Source of the DNA: an uncultured bacterium
GTDB taxonomy: Bacteria; Verrucomicrobiota; Lentisphaeria; Victivallales; UBA1829
Direction of reading: 5' to 3'
Length of the DNA: 50,568 nucleotides
NCBI GenBank assembly: GCA_949292215.1
Contig: CASEYW010000137.1
Coordinates: 1-50,568, forward strand
This document shows positions 26,146 to 32,981 of the stretch, piece by piece. The stretch's first letter is position 1. Every line of letters begins with the position of its first letter. The position numbers and the translations under genes are program-made. The notes beneath the pieces were generated by a model. That model saw only the letters and a program-made list of their open reading frames with translations, was not told the origin of the DNA and searched no databases.

Positions 26146-27735
26146 ATGGAAAACTGGGCGGACAGGTGTCACAAATACACCTTTGTGGACGGTGAAAGCG
26201 GATTTCAAATCAATTTTGCCGGAATGAACTTCAGCGACGCCGACATTGAAGCGTTTGCAAAAAAAATCGTTACCGTTCATGAGGAAATGCTCAAAATCGA
26301 ACGGGGAGAGATCAAGAACCCCGATGAAAACAGAAAAGTAACCCATTTCACCGATCGTTCCGTCTATACCGGTTCGGAAGAATATCTGGATGTGGAAAAC
26401 TTTGTCGAGCAGATCCGCACCGGAAAGATCGTCGGCTCCACGGGCAAGAAATTCGAAGCGGCATTCATCAACGGAATCGGCGGTTCTGCGCTCGGACCGC
26501 AGCTCATTCAGATGGCGATCAACGGTCCCTACTGGAACGAAAAGACCGAAGAACAGCGTAATGGCTACCTCAAAATTTATTTTCTCGACAATACCGACAC
26601 GGCAGGACTTGCGGATGCGCTTCAGGTTGTCGATCTGGAAAAAACTCTTGTCGTCAATATTTCCAAATCGGGCGGAACGCAGGAAACCAAAAACAATATG
26701 AAGGCCTGCATGGATTTCTATACCGCAGCCGGACTTGATTTCGCAAAACATGCCTGCGCCATCACGATGAAAAACAGCGAACTGGATCAGCTTTCCCGCG
26801 GTTCCAAATGGCTGAAAGTGTTTGAGATGGCCGACTCCATTGGCGGACGCACCAGCGAAACCAGCATTGTCGGGCACCTTCCTGCGGCGCTTGCCGGAAT
26901 CCGCTTCAAGGATCTGCTTGCCGGAGCCTGCCACATGGACCGTCTGACGGGCAATGCGCAGCTGACGCACAATCCCGCCTATATGCTCTCCGCAATGTGG
27001 TATCTCGCAGGCAATGGGAAAGGCGATAAGAACATGGTCATCGTCCCCTATTCCGACCGTCTGATCCTCATGTCACGCTATCTTCAGCAGCTTGTGATGG
27101 AAAGTCTGGGGAAAGAGAAGGATCTTGACGGGAAAACGGTTCATCAGGGACTCAACGTCTTCGGAAACAAGGGAGGAACCGACGCCCATGCCTTCATTCA
27201 ACAGCTGAACGATGGCCGCAACGACTTCTTTGTCACGTTCATTGAAGTCCTGGAAGACGCTCTCCCCGCACCGATTGCCAAGGGCATTGCAATGGGGGAT
27301 TATCTTCACGGCTTCCTGACCGGACTCTCCAACGCCCTGCGCGGCAAAGGACGCCAGGTGATCGAACTGCGCATCAACCGGGTCGATGAATACAACGTCG
27401 GCATGCTGATTGCTCTGTACGAGCGTGCAGTCGCGGCCTATGCGGAACTGATCCACATCAACGCATTCCACCAGCCCGGCGTACAGGCGTACAAACTGGC
27501 CAGCAAAGGAGTCATCAAACTGCTGACCGATTCCGAAACGACCTTTGCGGAACTCGCTCCGCTTTCGGGAACCGCGGCAGAAATTGCGGCAAAAACCAAT
27601 CTTTCCGCTCAGGAGTACGAGCTGGAAGGAATCCTTGCGAAACTCTCCGCAAACACAGCGAAACGCAGCAATGCCGTCCAAGTGACACGCGCCTGGAATC
27701 CCGACAAAGGCTGGGTCTACACAATCACAAAGTAA
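26146..27735 (+). CDS. pgi: Glucose-6-phosphate isomerase
   Basis: A 529-residue cytoplasmic enzyme interconverting glucose 6-phosphate and fructose 6-phosphate. The tandem SIS folds are recognisable: INGIGGSALGPQLIQMA, VVNISKSGGTQETKNNMK, IGGRTSETSIVGHLPAALA and VHQGLNVFGNKGGTDAHAF. The start ATG 26146 has CAGGAG upstream; the frame extends 30 codons earlier without a ribosome-binding site. The gene stands between the pseudopilin and the radical SAM gene, with 18 bases to the latter, so it may lead that operon. Confidence 0.93.
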   Translation: MENWADRCHKYTFVDGESGFQINFAGMNFSDADIEAFAKKIVTVHEEMLKIERGEIKNPDENRKVTHFTDRSVYTGSEEYLDVENFVEQIRTGKIVGSTGKKFEAAFINGIGGSALGPQLIQMAINGPYWNEKTEEQRNGYLKIYFLDNTDTAGLADALQVVDLEKTLVVNISKSGGTQETKNNMKACMDFYTAAGLDFAKHACAITMKNSELDQLSRGSKWLKVFEMADSIGGRTSETSIVGHLPAALAGIRFKDLLAGACHMDRLTGNAQLTHNPAYMLSAMWYLAGNGKGDKNMVIVPYSDRLILMSRYLQQLVMESLGKEKDLDGKTVHQGLNVFGNKGGTDAHAFIQQLNDGRNDFFVTFIEVLEDALPAPIAKGIAMGDYLHGFLTGLSNALRGKGRQVIELRINRVDEYNVGMLIALYERAVAAYAELIHINAFHQPGVQAYKLASKGVIKLLTDSETTFAELAPLSGTAAEIAAKTNLSAQEYELEGILAKLSANTAKRSNAVQVTRAWNPDKGWVYTITK

Positions 27736-27753
27736 GAACGGACTTCTTTCATC

Positions 27754-28755
27754 ATGGAAACAGAGCAGGCGGTTCTTCTCGCGGAGGTGGAACGGCGGTA
27801 TCCGGTCAAACTGAACGAATACTGCCGGAAACTTGCGAAGGAATCCGCCGCCGTTTCCAAACTCTACCTGCCGGATCCGCGCGAACTTGAAAATCTCGGG
27901 CTGTCGTCCGACGGTCTTGCCGAACGTGCGCAAAGTCCGGTTCCGAAACTGATTCGGCGCTACACGGACCGGGCAGTCGTTCTGACAACAACAGAATGCT
28001 TCGTCCGCTGCCGTTTCTGCTTCCGCAAACGGCTCTGGGCAGATGGAGCCGCGCATTTTCATCTCTCCGCCGATGAACTGGACCGTATCTGCACCTTTCT
28101 GGCGGGACACAGGGAAATCACCGATATTCTTCTCAGCGGAGGCGATCCGCTCGTTCTCCCCGATGACCGTCTGCTTGAAATTGCCACCCGCATCCGGAAC
28201 TCCGGAGGAGTGGAAACGGTCCGCATCTGTTCCCGTGCACCTGCGGTTCAACCGTCGCGAATCACGGAACAGCTTGCGTCAAACCTTGCCTCAATTGACG
28301 GAACCTGGTTTGTCACCCATTTTGACCATCCGGATGAATTGACACCGGAAGCGGAACGGGCCTGCAGGCTGCTGGTCTCCCGCGGAGTCCCCGTTCTGAA
28401 TCAGACCGTTCTTCTGGGGGGAGTCAATGACAACGCGGAAATTCTGCGCAGACTCTTCAAACGTCTGGCGGCTCTTCGCGTAAAACCGCATTATCTGTTT
28501 CACATCGACCCGATCGAAGGAGTCTCCCACTTTGCAACGGGAATCGGGAAAGGACTGGAAATCATGAATGAATTCCGGGCAACCCTATCCTCCATTGCCA
28601 CGCCTTCCTTTGCCATCGACCTGCCGGAAGGAGCGGGCAAGGTCATCCTCACACCCGAATGCAGAAGAGAAGACGGAGCCTATCTGAGTTCCGTCACAGG
28701 CGAATACGTCCGCCATCCCCTTGTTGACCGCAATTCCGGGGAGACGTCATGCTGA
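27754..28755 (+). CDS. KamA-family radical SAM protein, probable EF-P beta-lysylation enzyme (EpmB-like)
   Basis: A 333-residue radical SAM aminomutase. The cluster motif CFVRCRFC lies near residues 83-90, LLSGGDPLVLPDD near residue 130, HYLFHIDPIEG near residue 247, and the PLP lysine candidate in LPEGAGKVILTPEC near residue 295. At this length it matches EpmB, which makes (R)-beta-lysine for elongation factor P, better than full-length lysine 2,3-aminomutase. No efp or epmA gene is in the window, so the role is family-based. The last seven bases overlap the ABC exporter gene. Confidence 0.82.
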   Translation: METEQAVLLAEVERRYPVKLNEYCRKLAKESAAVSKLYLPDPRELENLGLSSDGLAERAQSPVPKLIRRYTDRAVVLTTTECFVRCRFCFRKRLWADGAAHFHLSADELDRICTFLAGHREITDILLSGGDPLVLPDDRLLEIATRIRNSGGVETVRICSRAPAVQPSRITEQLASNLASIDGTWFVTHFDHPDELTPEAERACRLLVSRGVPVLNQTVLLGGVNDNAEILRRLFKRLAALRVKPHYLFHIDPIEGVSHFATGIGKGLEIMNEFRATLSSIATPSFAIDLPEGAGKVILTPECRREDGAYLSSVTGEYVRHPLVDRNSGETSC

Positions 28756-30446
28756 ATCTGGTGAACCGGTTGAGAGCGATTCTTCTCCCGCGCGAAAAAT
28801 ACACGATTCTCTTTCTGACGGCGGCAGTCTGCTTCAGTGCCCTGCTGGAACTCTGCGGAATCGGACTGATTATGCCGGTAATCGCCCTCTTCATTACGCC
28901 GGAGCTGTTTGAACAGAACAGGATTCTGATGATTGTCAAACATGCGATTGGAGATCTTCCATTCAATCAGTTTCTGAGCGTTCTGTGCATCGGAATCATT
29001 CTCTTTTTCTGTTTCAAGAACATCTGTCTTTACCTTGTCACCTGGTTTCAGGTCCGCTTTGCCTATGCGCTCACTTCGCGGATTGGAGCGAATCTTCTTG
29101 TCAAATACATCGGAACAAACTATGAGTATTCCCTCTCCAAAGCGACTGGAGAGCTTGCCGCAAGAATTCAGATGTGCCGGAATATTTCCGATCTCATCAT
29201 CAGCCTCATCATGCTGTTTTCGGAATGTCTGGTGATTCTGCTGATGCTGGTATCCGTTTTTATCCTGGCTCCGGCAACTGCACTGGGTCTGACAGTGATC
29301 TGCGGAATCTTCTCGTATCTGGTCTACCGGCTGATGCAACGCCTGGTACGGGATCTGAGTCTCAGGAATATGAAACAGAGCGGATTGCTCAACGCATATA
29401 TCATTTTTACGATGGAAGCCCTGAGGGAGATCAAACTAGCCGGACGGGAACTCTTTTTCCGGGAAAAATGCCGCGGAATGGAGGATCTGGCTCTGGAACC
29501 GGAACGACAGCTGTTTCTGTATTCCCAGATTCCGCGATTCATCATCGAAGCTGCAGCGGTGGTACTTGGTATGGGAACGATTGTCGTGCTTCTGCAGTTT
29601 CAAGTCTCTCCGGCATCCATTGCATTGCAGGTTTCTTTCATTGGAATTGTCCTGCTGCGTATGATGCCTTCCGTCTCCCGGATTCATTACTATTTGACCA
29701 GAGTCCGGGCATTTCTTCCGCTTTTCCATACCATTGCCGATGATCTGAACAAGATCCAGCTGGAAAAAACGCCGGAGGAAAATTCTCCTCCAATTGAATT
29801 CAACCGGGAAATCAGGCTGGATCATCTTGCATTCTCCTATCAGGAAAAATCCATCTTTTCCGGAATCAGCCTGACGATCCCGAAAAACACTTCTCTGGCC
29901 CTGGTTGGACAGACCGGCTGCGGAAAAACAACGATGATTGATCTTCTTGCCGGACTTCTTTTCCCGTCCGAAGGAAAAATCCTGGTGGATGGACGCGACA
30001 TCCGCGAAAACATTTTTTCCTGGCGCAGAATCATTGGCTATGTCCCGCAGACCATCACGCTGATGGAATGCTCCGTTGCGGAAAATGTAGCTCTGGGAAT
30101 CCCTCCGGAAAAAATCAATCGGGAAAAAGTGTGGCAATGCCTACGGATCGCACAGGCCGAAGAGTTTGTTGCCAGACTTGACAACGGAATCGACACCATC
30201 CTTGCCGAGCGGGGAAAGAATCTTTCCGGCGGACAGCGTCAGCGGATCGGCATCGCACGTGCTCTTTATACGGAACCTGCCATCCTGATTTTCGATGAGG
30301 CGACCAGCGCTCTGGATACCGAAACGGAAGCGGCATTCGTGGAAGCGCTTTCCGCGCTGAACGGGAAATTCACAATGATCATTGCGGCACACCGTCTTTC
30401 CACCATCGAAAATTGTGATCAGATCTTCCACTTTCCGGAACACTGA
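28749..30446 (+). CDS. ABC exporter (fused membrane and ATPase domains), PglK/MsbA-like
   Basis: A 565-residue half-transporter. About six membrane helices lie in residues 1-310 and an ATPase domain in 345-565, with Walker A GQTGCGKTT, signature LSGGQRQRIGIARAL, Walker B ILIFDEATSALD and the H-loop IAAHRLSTI. The layout resembles lipid-linked oligosaccharide flippases (PglK) or lipid exporters; the substrate is not given by the sequence. Its ATG lies inside the last codons of the radical SAM gene, so translation is coupled. The gene ends facing the convergent QueD-family gene. Confidence 0.85.
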   Translation: MLNLVNRLRAILLPREKYTILFLTAAVCFSALLELCGIGLIMPVIALFITPELFEQNRILMIVKHAIGDLPFNQFLSVLCIGIILFFCFKNICLYLVTWFQVRFAYALTSRIGANLLVKYIGTNYEYSLSKATGELAARIQMCRNISDLIISLIMLFSECLVILLMLVSVFILAPATALGLTVICGIFSYLVYRLMQRLVRDLSLRNMKQSGLLNAYIIFTMEALREIKLAGRELFFREKCRGMEDLALEPERQLFLYSQIPRFIIEAAAVVLGMGTIVVLLQFQVSPASIALQVSFIGIVLLRMMPSVSRIHYYLTRVRAFLPLFHTIADDLNKIQLEKTPEENSPPIEFNREIRLDHLAFSYQEKSIFSGISLTIPKNTSLALVGQTGCGKTTMIDLLAGLLFPSEGKILVDGRDIRENIFSWRRIIGYVPQTITLMECSVAENVALGIPPEKINREKVWQCLRIAQAEEFVARLDNGIDTILAERGKNLSGGQRQRIGIARALYTEPAILIFDEATSALDTETEAAFVEALSALNGKFTMIIAAHRLSTIENCDQIFHFPEH

Positions 30447-30573
30447 TCGAAACGTCTTCCCCCATCACAGTTCTTCATCGAAGAGAATTATGGATTTTCT
30501 GTATTCCAATTTCCCGTCCGGAATGCCATCCGGCAAACAGAGGAGAACAAAAAAAGACGCGAAAAGGGCGAAT

Positions 30574-30627
30574 TTCCGGGCGTCCGTACTTCTGCACGGA
30601 CACCCCGGAAGAGGATCTCTTCCCTTT
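30574..30627. terminator. Paired hairpins between convergent genes
   Basis: A long stem (TTCCGGG/CCCGGAA plus GTCCGT/ACGGAC, 30574-30610) is followed by a second small palindrome GAAGAG-GAT-CTCTTC. The minus strand continues into a T-rich stretch (TCTTTTTTTG), so it could end the QueD-family transcript. On the plus strand only a weak T-rich tail follows. It is probably a bidirectional terminator for the convergent exporter and QueD-family genes. Confidence 0.5.
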
Positions 30628-30658
30628 TCACGTCCGGTCCGGGATCTGTCAGAATCTC

Positions 30659-31222
30659 TTAGTGCTTCTTATACCCGCACTTCGGGCAGACTCCGTTGAC
30701 AAGGGCAACGCCGCAGAGCGGACAGCGATCAACCGTTCTGACAGGAGTGTATTCCTGGGTCGCGGCATTGACTCCGCTGGTAAAGGTGATTTTCGCAATG
30801 TTGAGTTTGTCTTTCAACAGTTCGTAAACGATCTTGATCATTCCCTCAACCGTCATGGTCTCTTTGGTGACGACAAGGCGGGCGTCGGGATAGGCGGTGG
30901 CAAGTTCCGTCTGGAAAGCGGCTCCCTTCATCTTGTTGGAGGGTGCACCGTTCTTGATTCCCTGCTTCTCGTAGACATCAAGAATCGCCGGCAGGAGAGG
31001 ATCGTCCTGACGCAGAATCAGTGCATGGTCAAAATTTTTCAGGACCTCCCATGCAGTTTTCTGAATCTCATTGCAGGGGAATACCATATTGACCCCGGGT
31101 TCGATGGAATCCTCGACCTCAAGAGTCAGAACTCCCGTGTGACCGTGGAGATACTGGGCCTCTCCCTGGAATTTGTAGAACCTGTGCGCATACTGCAGTT
31201 CGATTTTTGTGATGCTTCTCAT
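30659..31222 (-). CDS. 6-pyruvoyltetrahydropterin synthase/QueD family protein with C-terminal zinc ribbon
   Basis: The 187 residues begin with a PTPS/QueD fold: AHRFYKFQGEAQYLHGHTG gives the zinc-ligand histidines, and NFDHALI and VTKETMTVEGM follow the family. The catalytic cysteine usually just before HGH is absent here (GEAQYLHGH). The protein is longer than typical QueD (about 120-140) and ends in a zinc ribbon CPLC-x8-CPKC (residues about 167-183). QueD makes 6-carboxytetrahydropterin for queuosine; with the altered active site the reaction is uncertain. AGGAGG precedes the start. Confidence 0.75.
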   Translation of the reverse strand: MRSITKIELQYAHRFYKFQGEAQYLHGHTGVLTLEVEDSIEPGVNMVFPCNEIQKTAWEVLKNFDHALILRQDDPLLPAILDVYEKQGIKNGAPSNKMKGAAFQTELATAYPDARLVVTKETMTVEGMIKIVYELLKDKLNIAKITFTSGVNAATQEYTPVRTVDRCPLCGVALVNGVCPKCGYKKH

Positions 31223-31307
31223 TCTCTTCCTCCTTTTTTGTTTTTGTTTTGGTTATTATGGGGGGAGTTTTTTTCCTCTTCTATTGATTGAAATGCGGAC
31301 CCGGAAT

Positions 31308-31754
31308 TCATTTCCGGGAAGTTTCCGGGTGCGGATTCGCGAATGAGCATTCCCGGCAAAGTCCGATCAGCCGGATCTCCATGTGATCAATCGTACCAGT
31401 CTGAGCGTCTTCGGGAAACACTGTCCCCTCCGGCCAGTCGAAATCAGTGATCCTGCCGCATTTCCGACAGATAAAATGACCATGAAGTCCCGTGCGGGAA
31501 TCGTAACGGGCGTTGTCAATGTGGTCCAGACGCCGGATGATGCCCTGTTCGGCAAATTCATTTAAAATCCGGTAAACACTCTCCCGGGTAATGGAGGGAA
31601 GCGAACTCCGGACCGCCTCCCAGACAGTATCTACATCGGGATGCGTAAGATTTCCATGTACAAAACGATAAACCGACAATCGCTGGGGTGTACACTTCCA
31701 GCCGTTTTCCCGGCAGAGTTCTCGAAAGTCTGAATGAATTTTCGCAGTTCTCAT
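31308..31754 (-). CDS. Fur-family transcriptional regulator
   Basis: A 148-residue Fur/PerR/Zur-type repressor. The winged helix covers about residues 10-85 (TPQRLSVYRFV, ITRESVYRILNEF). The dimerisation domain has HGHFICRKCGRITDF and a second CREC pair near the C-terminus, which together make a structural zinc site. Which metal or stress it senses cannot be told from sequence. The QueD-family gene lies 85 bases downstream on the same strand and may be co-transcribed. The upstream region is extremely AT-rich with a palindrome. Confidence 0.88.
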   Translation of the reverse strand: MRTAKIHSDFRELCRENGWKCTPQRLSVYRFVHGNLTHPDVDTVWEAVRSSLPSITRESVYRILNEFAEQGIIRRLDHIDNARYDSRTGLHGHFICRKCGRITDFDWPEGTVFPEDAQTGTIDHMEIRLIGLCRECSFANPHPETSRK

Positions 31755-31779
31755 TTTTTCACTCTTAATTTTATTTTCA

Positions 31780-31791
31780 ATTTAATTAAAT
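31780..31791 (-). promoter_or_regulatory. AT-rich palindrome upstream of the Fur-family gene
   Basis: ATTTAATTAAAT is a perfect 12-base palindrome within an AT-only stretch, 26 bases before the Fur-family ATG. On the minus strand a TTGATT, 16 bases, TATATT promoter-like pair lies just upstream. The placement suits autoregulation, but AT-rich palindromes arise easily by chance. Confidence 0.35.
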
Positions 31792-32022
31792 ATAATATTT
31801 ATTTATAAAAAATCAAGAAAGATTATTGTTTTTTCAGATTTTTTTTCCCCTCTGAGCAGAAAATAGATAGAGAAAGAGCTATTTTCAGGGAATAAAATCT
31901 TGAGAAAATGAATGGGACTTCATATGCTGCATGACTCGCATCAGCATTCATCGGCCGATTGCGAAGGATACGAACCTTGATCCGGAAAAAGCCGATCGAT
32001 CTTGTCATCAGCTTTTGGGAGA

Positions 32023-32108
32023 TGGTGCCGAAGGAGGGGGTCGAACCCTCATGCCATCGCTGGCGCCAGATTTTGAGTCTAGTGCGTCTGCCATTCCGCC
32101 ACTTCGGC
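32023..32108 (-). tRNA. tRNA-Leu (anticodon CAA)
   Basis: A class II tRNA reads on the minus strand. The acceptor arms GCCGAAG and CTTCGGC pair perfectly, the discriminator is A and CCA is encoded. The anticodon stem CTAGA/TCTGG (one wobble or mismatch) holds loop CTCAAAA with anticodon CAA. The variable arm and the T-loop GGTTCGACC are present. Confidence 0.95.
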
Positions 32109-32122
32109 AGCAGGAATGGAAT

Positions 32123-32150
32123 AACATAATTCATTTTTGATCATTTTCAA
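32123..32150 (-). promoter_or_regulatory. Putative promoter of tRNA-Leu
   Basis: On the minus strand TTGAAA (32145-32150), 16 bases, TATGTT (32123-32128), ending 15 bases before the mature tRNA 5' end. Confidence 0.45.
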
Positions 32151-32172
32151 CCATTTTTTTTCTTTTTTTCGT

Positions 32173-32200
32173 TTGTCTTGCGCGCATCCGCATGTATTTT
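32173..32200 (+). promoter_or_regulatory. Putative promoter of the small lipoprotein gene
   Basis: TTGTCT (32173-32178), 16 bases, TATTTT (32195-32200), about 20 bases before the start region. It shares the sequence CCGCATGTAT with the promoter of the small basic protein gene downstream. Confidence 0.4.
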
Positions 32201-32222
32201 ACGGTAAGAAAGGATGGAGACG

Positions 32223-32630
32223 ATGAAACTTGCTGCTTTATTGCTGCTTCCCGCAGCGCTTCTGCTGGGAGGATGCGGCTTATTTCTTCCCCCGGGCGAT
32301 CCCCCGGAATCTCTTACCGGACGGGTCCCGGATTCTGCCGACAGAAGTATCACAATGGCACAGGCAGAGTCCTCCATGTGTGTTGCACTCACGCAATTTG
32401 TCGTCCGGCGACAACTTGCACCGGTACGTCTTGCCATGCTTTCCGCCGAAGGAGTCAATGCACGCTTTCTGAATTCCCTTGATCCAAATCTGTTCAAGCT
32501 GACAAACGATAAGACCTACGACTATCTGCTGCTCAGCACCCGCCGCGGAAGCGTCTGGACTCTTTCTCTTAAGAAAAAAGACGCTCAGGAAATTCTCTGG
32601 ACAAAAACAATTGAACGGATCAAAAAATAA
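32223..32630 (+). CDS. Small lipoprotein of unknown function
   Basis: I do not recognise this family. The 135-residue product begins MKLAALLLLPAALLLGGCGL, a lipoprotein signal peptide with lipobox LGGC, so it is probably anchored in a membrane facing the periplasm. The mature part has no known motif; it ends in a basic segment (TIERIKK). ATG 32223 is chosen because AAAGGA lies eight bases upstream; another in-frame ATG occurs at 32214. It stands alone between tRNA-Leu (opposite strand) and the small basic protein gene. Confidence 0.7.
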   Translation: MKLAALLLLPAALLLGGCGLFLPPGDPPESLTGRVPDSADRSITMAQAESSMCVALTQFVVRRQLAPVRLAMLSAEGVNARFLNSLDPNLFKLTNDKTYDYLLLSTRRGSVWTLSLKKKDAQEILWTKTIERIKK

Positions 32631-32656
32631 ATTTTCACTCTTTTTTTCAAAAAAAC

Positions 32657-32684
32657 TTGAAAAAACCCGCATGTATGGTATAGT
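32657..32684 (+). promoter_or_regulatory. Promoter of the small basic protein gene
   Basis: TTGAAA (32657-32662), 16 bases, TATAGT (32679-32684), about 38 bases before the ATG. A good match suits a highly expressed housekeeping protein. Confidence 0.6.
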
Positions 32685-32722
32685 TTAAACTTTCGACAGA
32701 CTAAAACACAGGAGTGATAAAT

Positions 32723-32881
32723 ATGTCCAGACATCCAAGCTTGAAATCGTCGGGAAAGATCCGCAAGAAAAGAAACGTTTTGAAACGCTATGAGCGCATC
32801 AACATGCTCACAGCTGAAGGTCGCTGGAAAGAAGGCCAGAAAGTCCTCAGCGGTCTTCCCAAGACCAAGCCGATCGACTGA
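32723..32881 (+). CDS. PVC-type small basic protein
   Basis: A 52-residue lysine/arginine-rich protein, beginning MSRHPSLKSSGKIRKKRNVL and ending KVLSGLPKTKPID. It matches my recollection of a short basic protein conserved across Verrucomicrobiota, Chlamydiota and relatives (TIGR04137-like), whose role is not firmly established; the composition suggests RNA or ribosome binding. GGAG lies eight bases before the ATG. It has its own promoter and is closed by a strong terminator, so it forms a single-gene transcript. Confidence 0.8.
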   Translation: MSRHPSLKSSGKIRKKRNVLKRYERINMLTAEGRWKEGQKVLSGLPKTKPID

Positions 32882-32914
32882 TTCGGCAAACTGTATTCAA
32901 AATACAGGAAAGAT

Positions 32915-32952
32915 GCGGGTGCGGTCCGAAGGAACGTTCCCGCTTTTTTTTT
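32915..32952 (+). terminator. Rho-independent terminator after the small basic protein gene
   Basis: GCGGG (32915-32919) pairs with CCCGC ending at 32943, with inner pairs TCC/GGA, followed by nine T. A small separate hairpin CTGTATT/AATACAG lies just upstream (32891-32907). Confidence 0.85.
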
Positions 32953-32981
32953 AACAGTTCAACAGAAGGTTTGCTGAAATC

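Noticed and set aside
31223..31307. Possible preQ1 riboswitch upstream of the QueD-family gene
   Set aside because: The leader is A-rich with a run of C, but lacks the short hairpin and A-rich tail pairing of preQ1 classes; no convincing fold was found.
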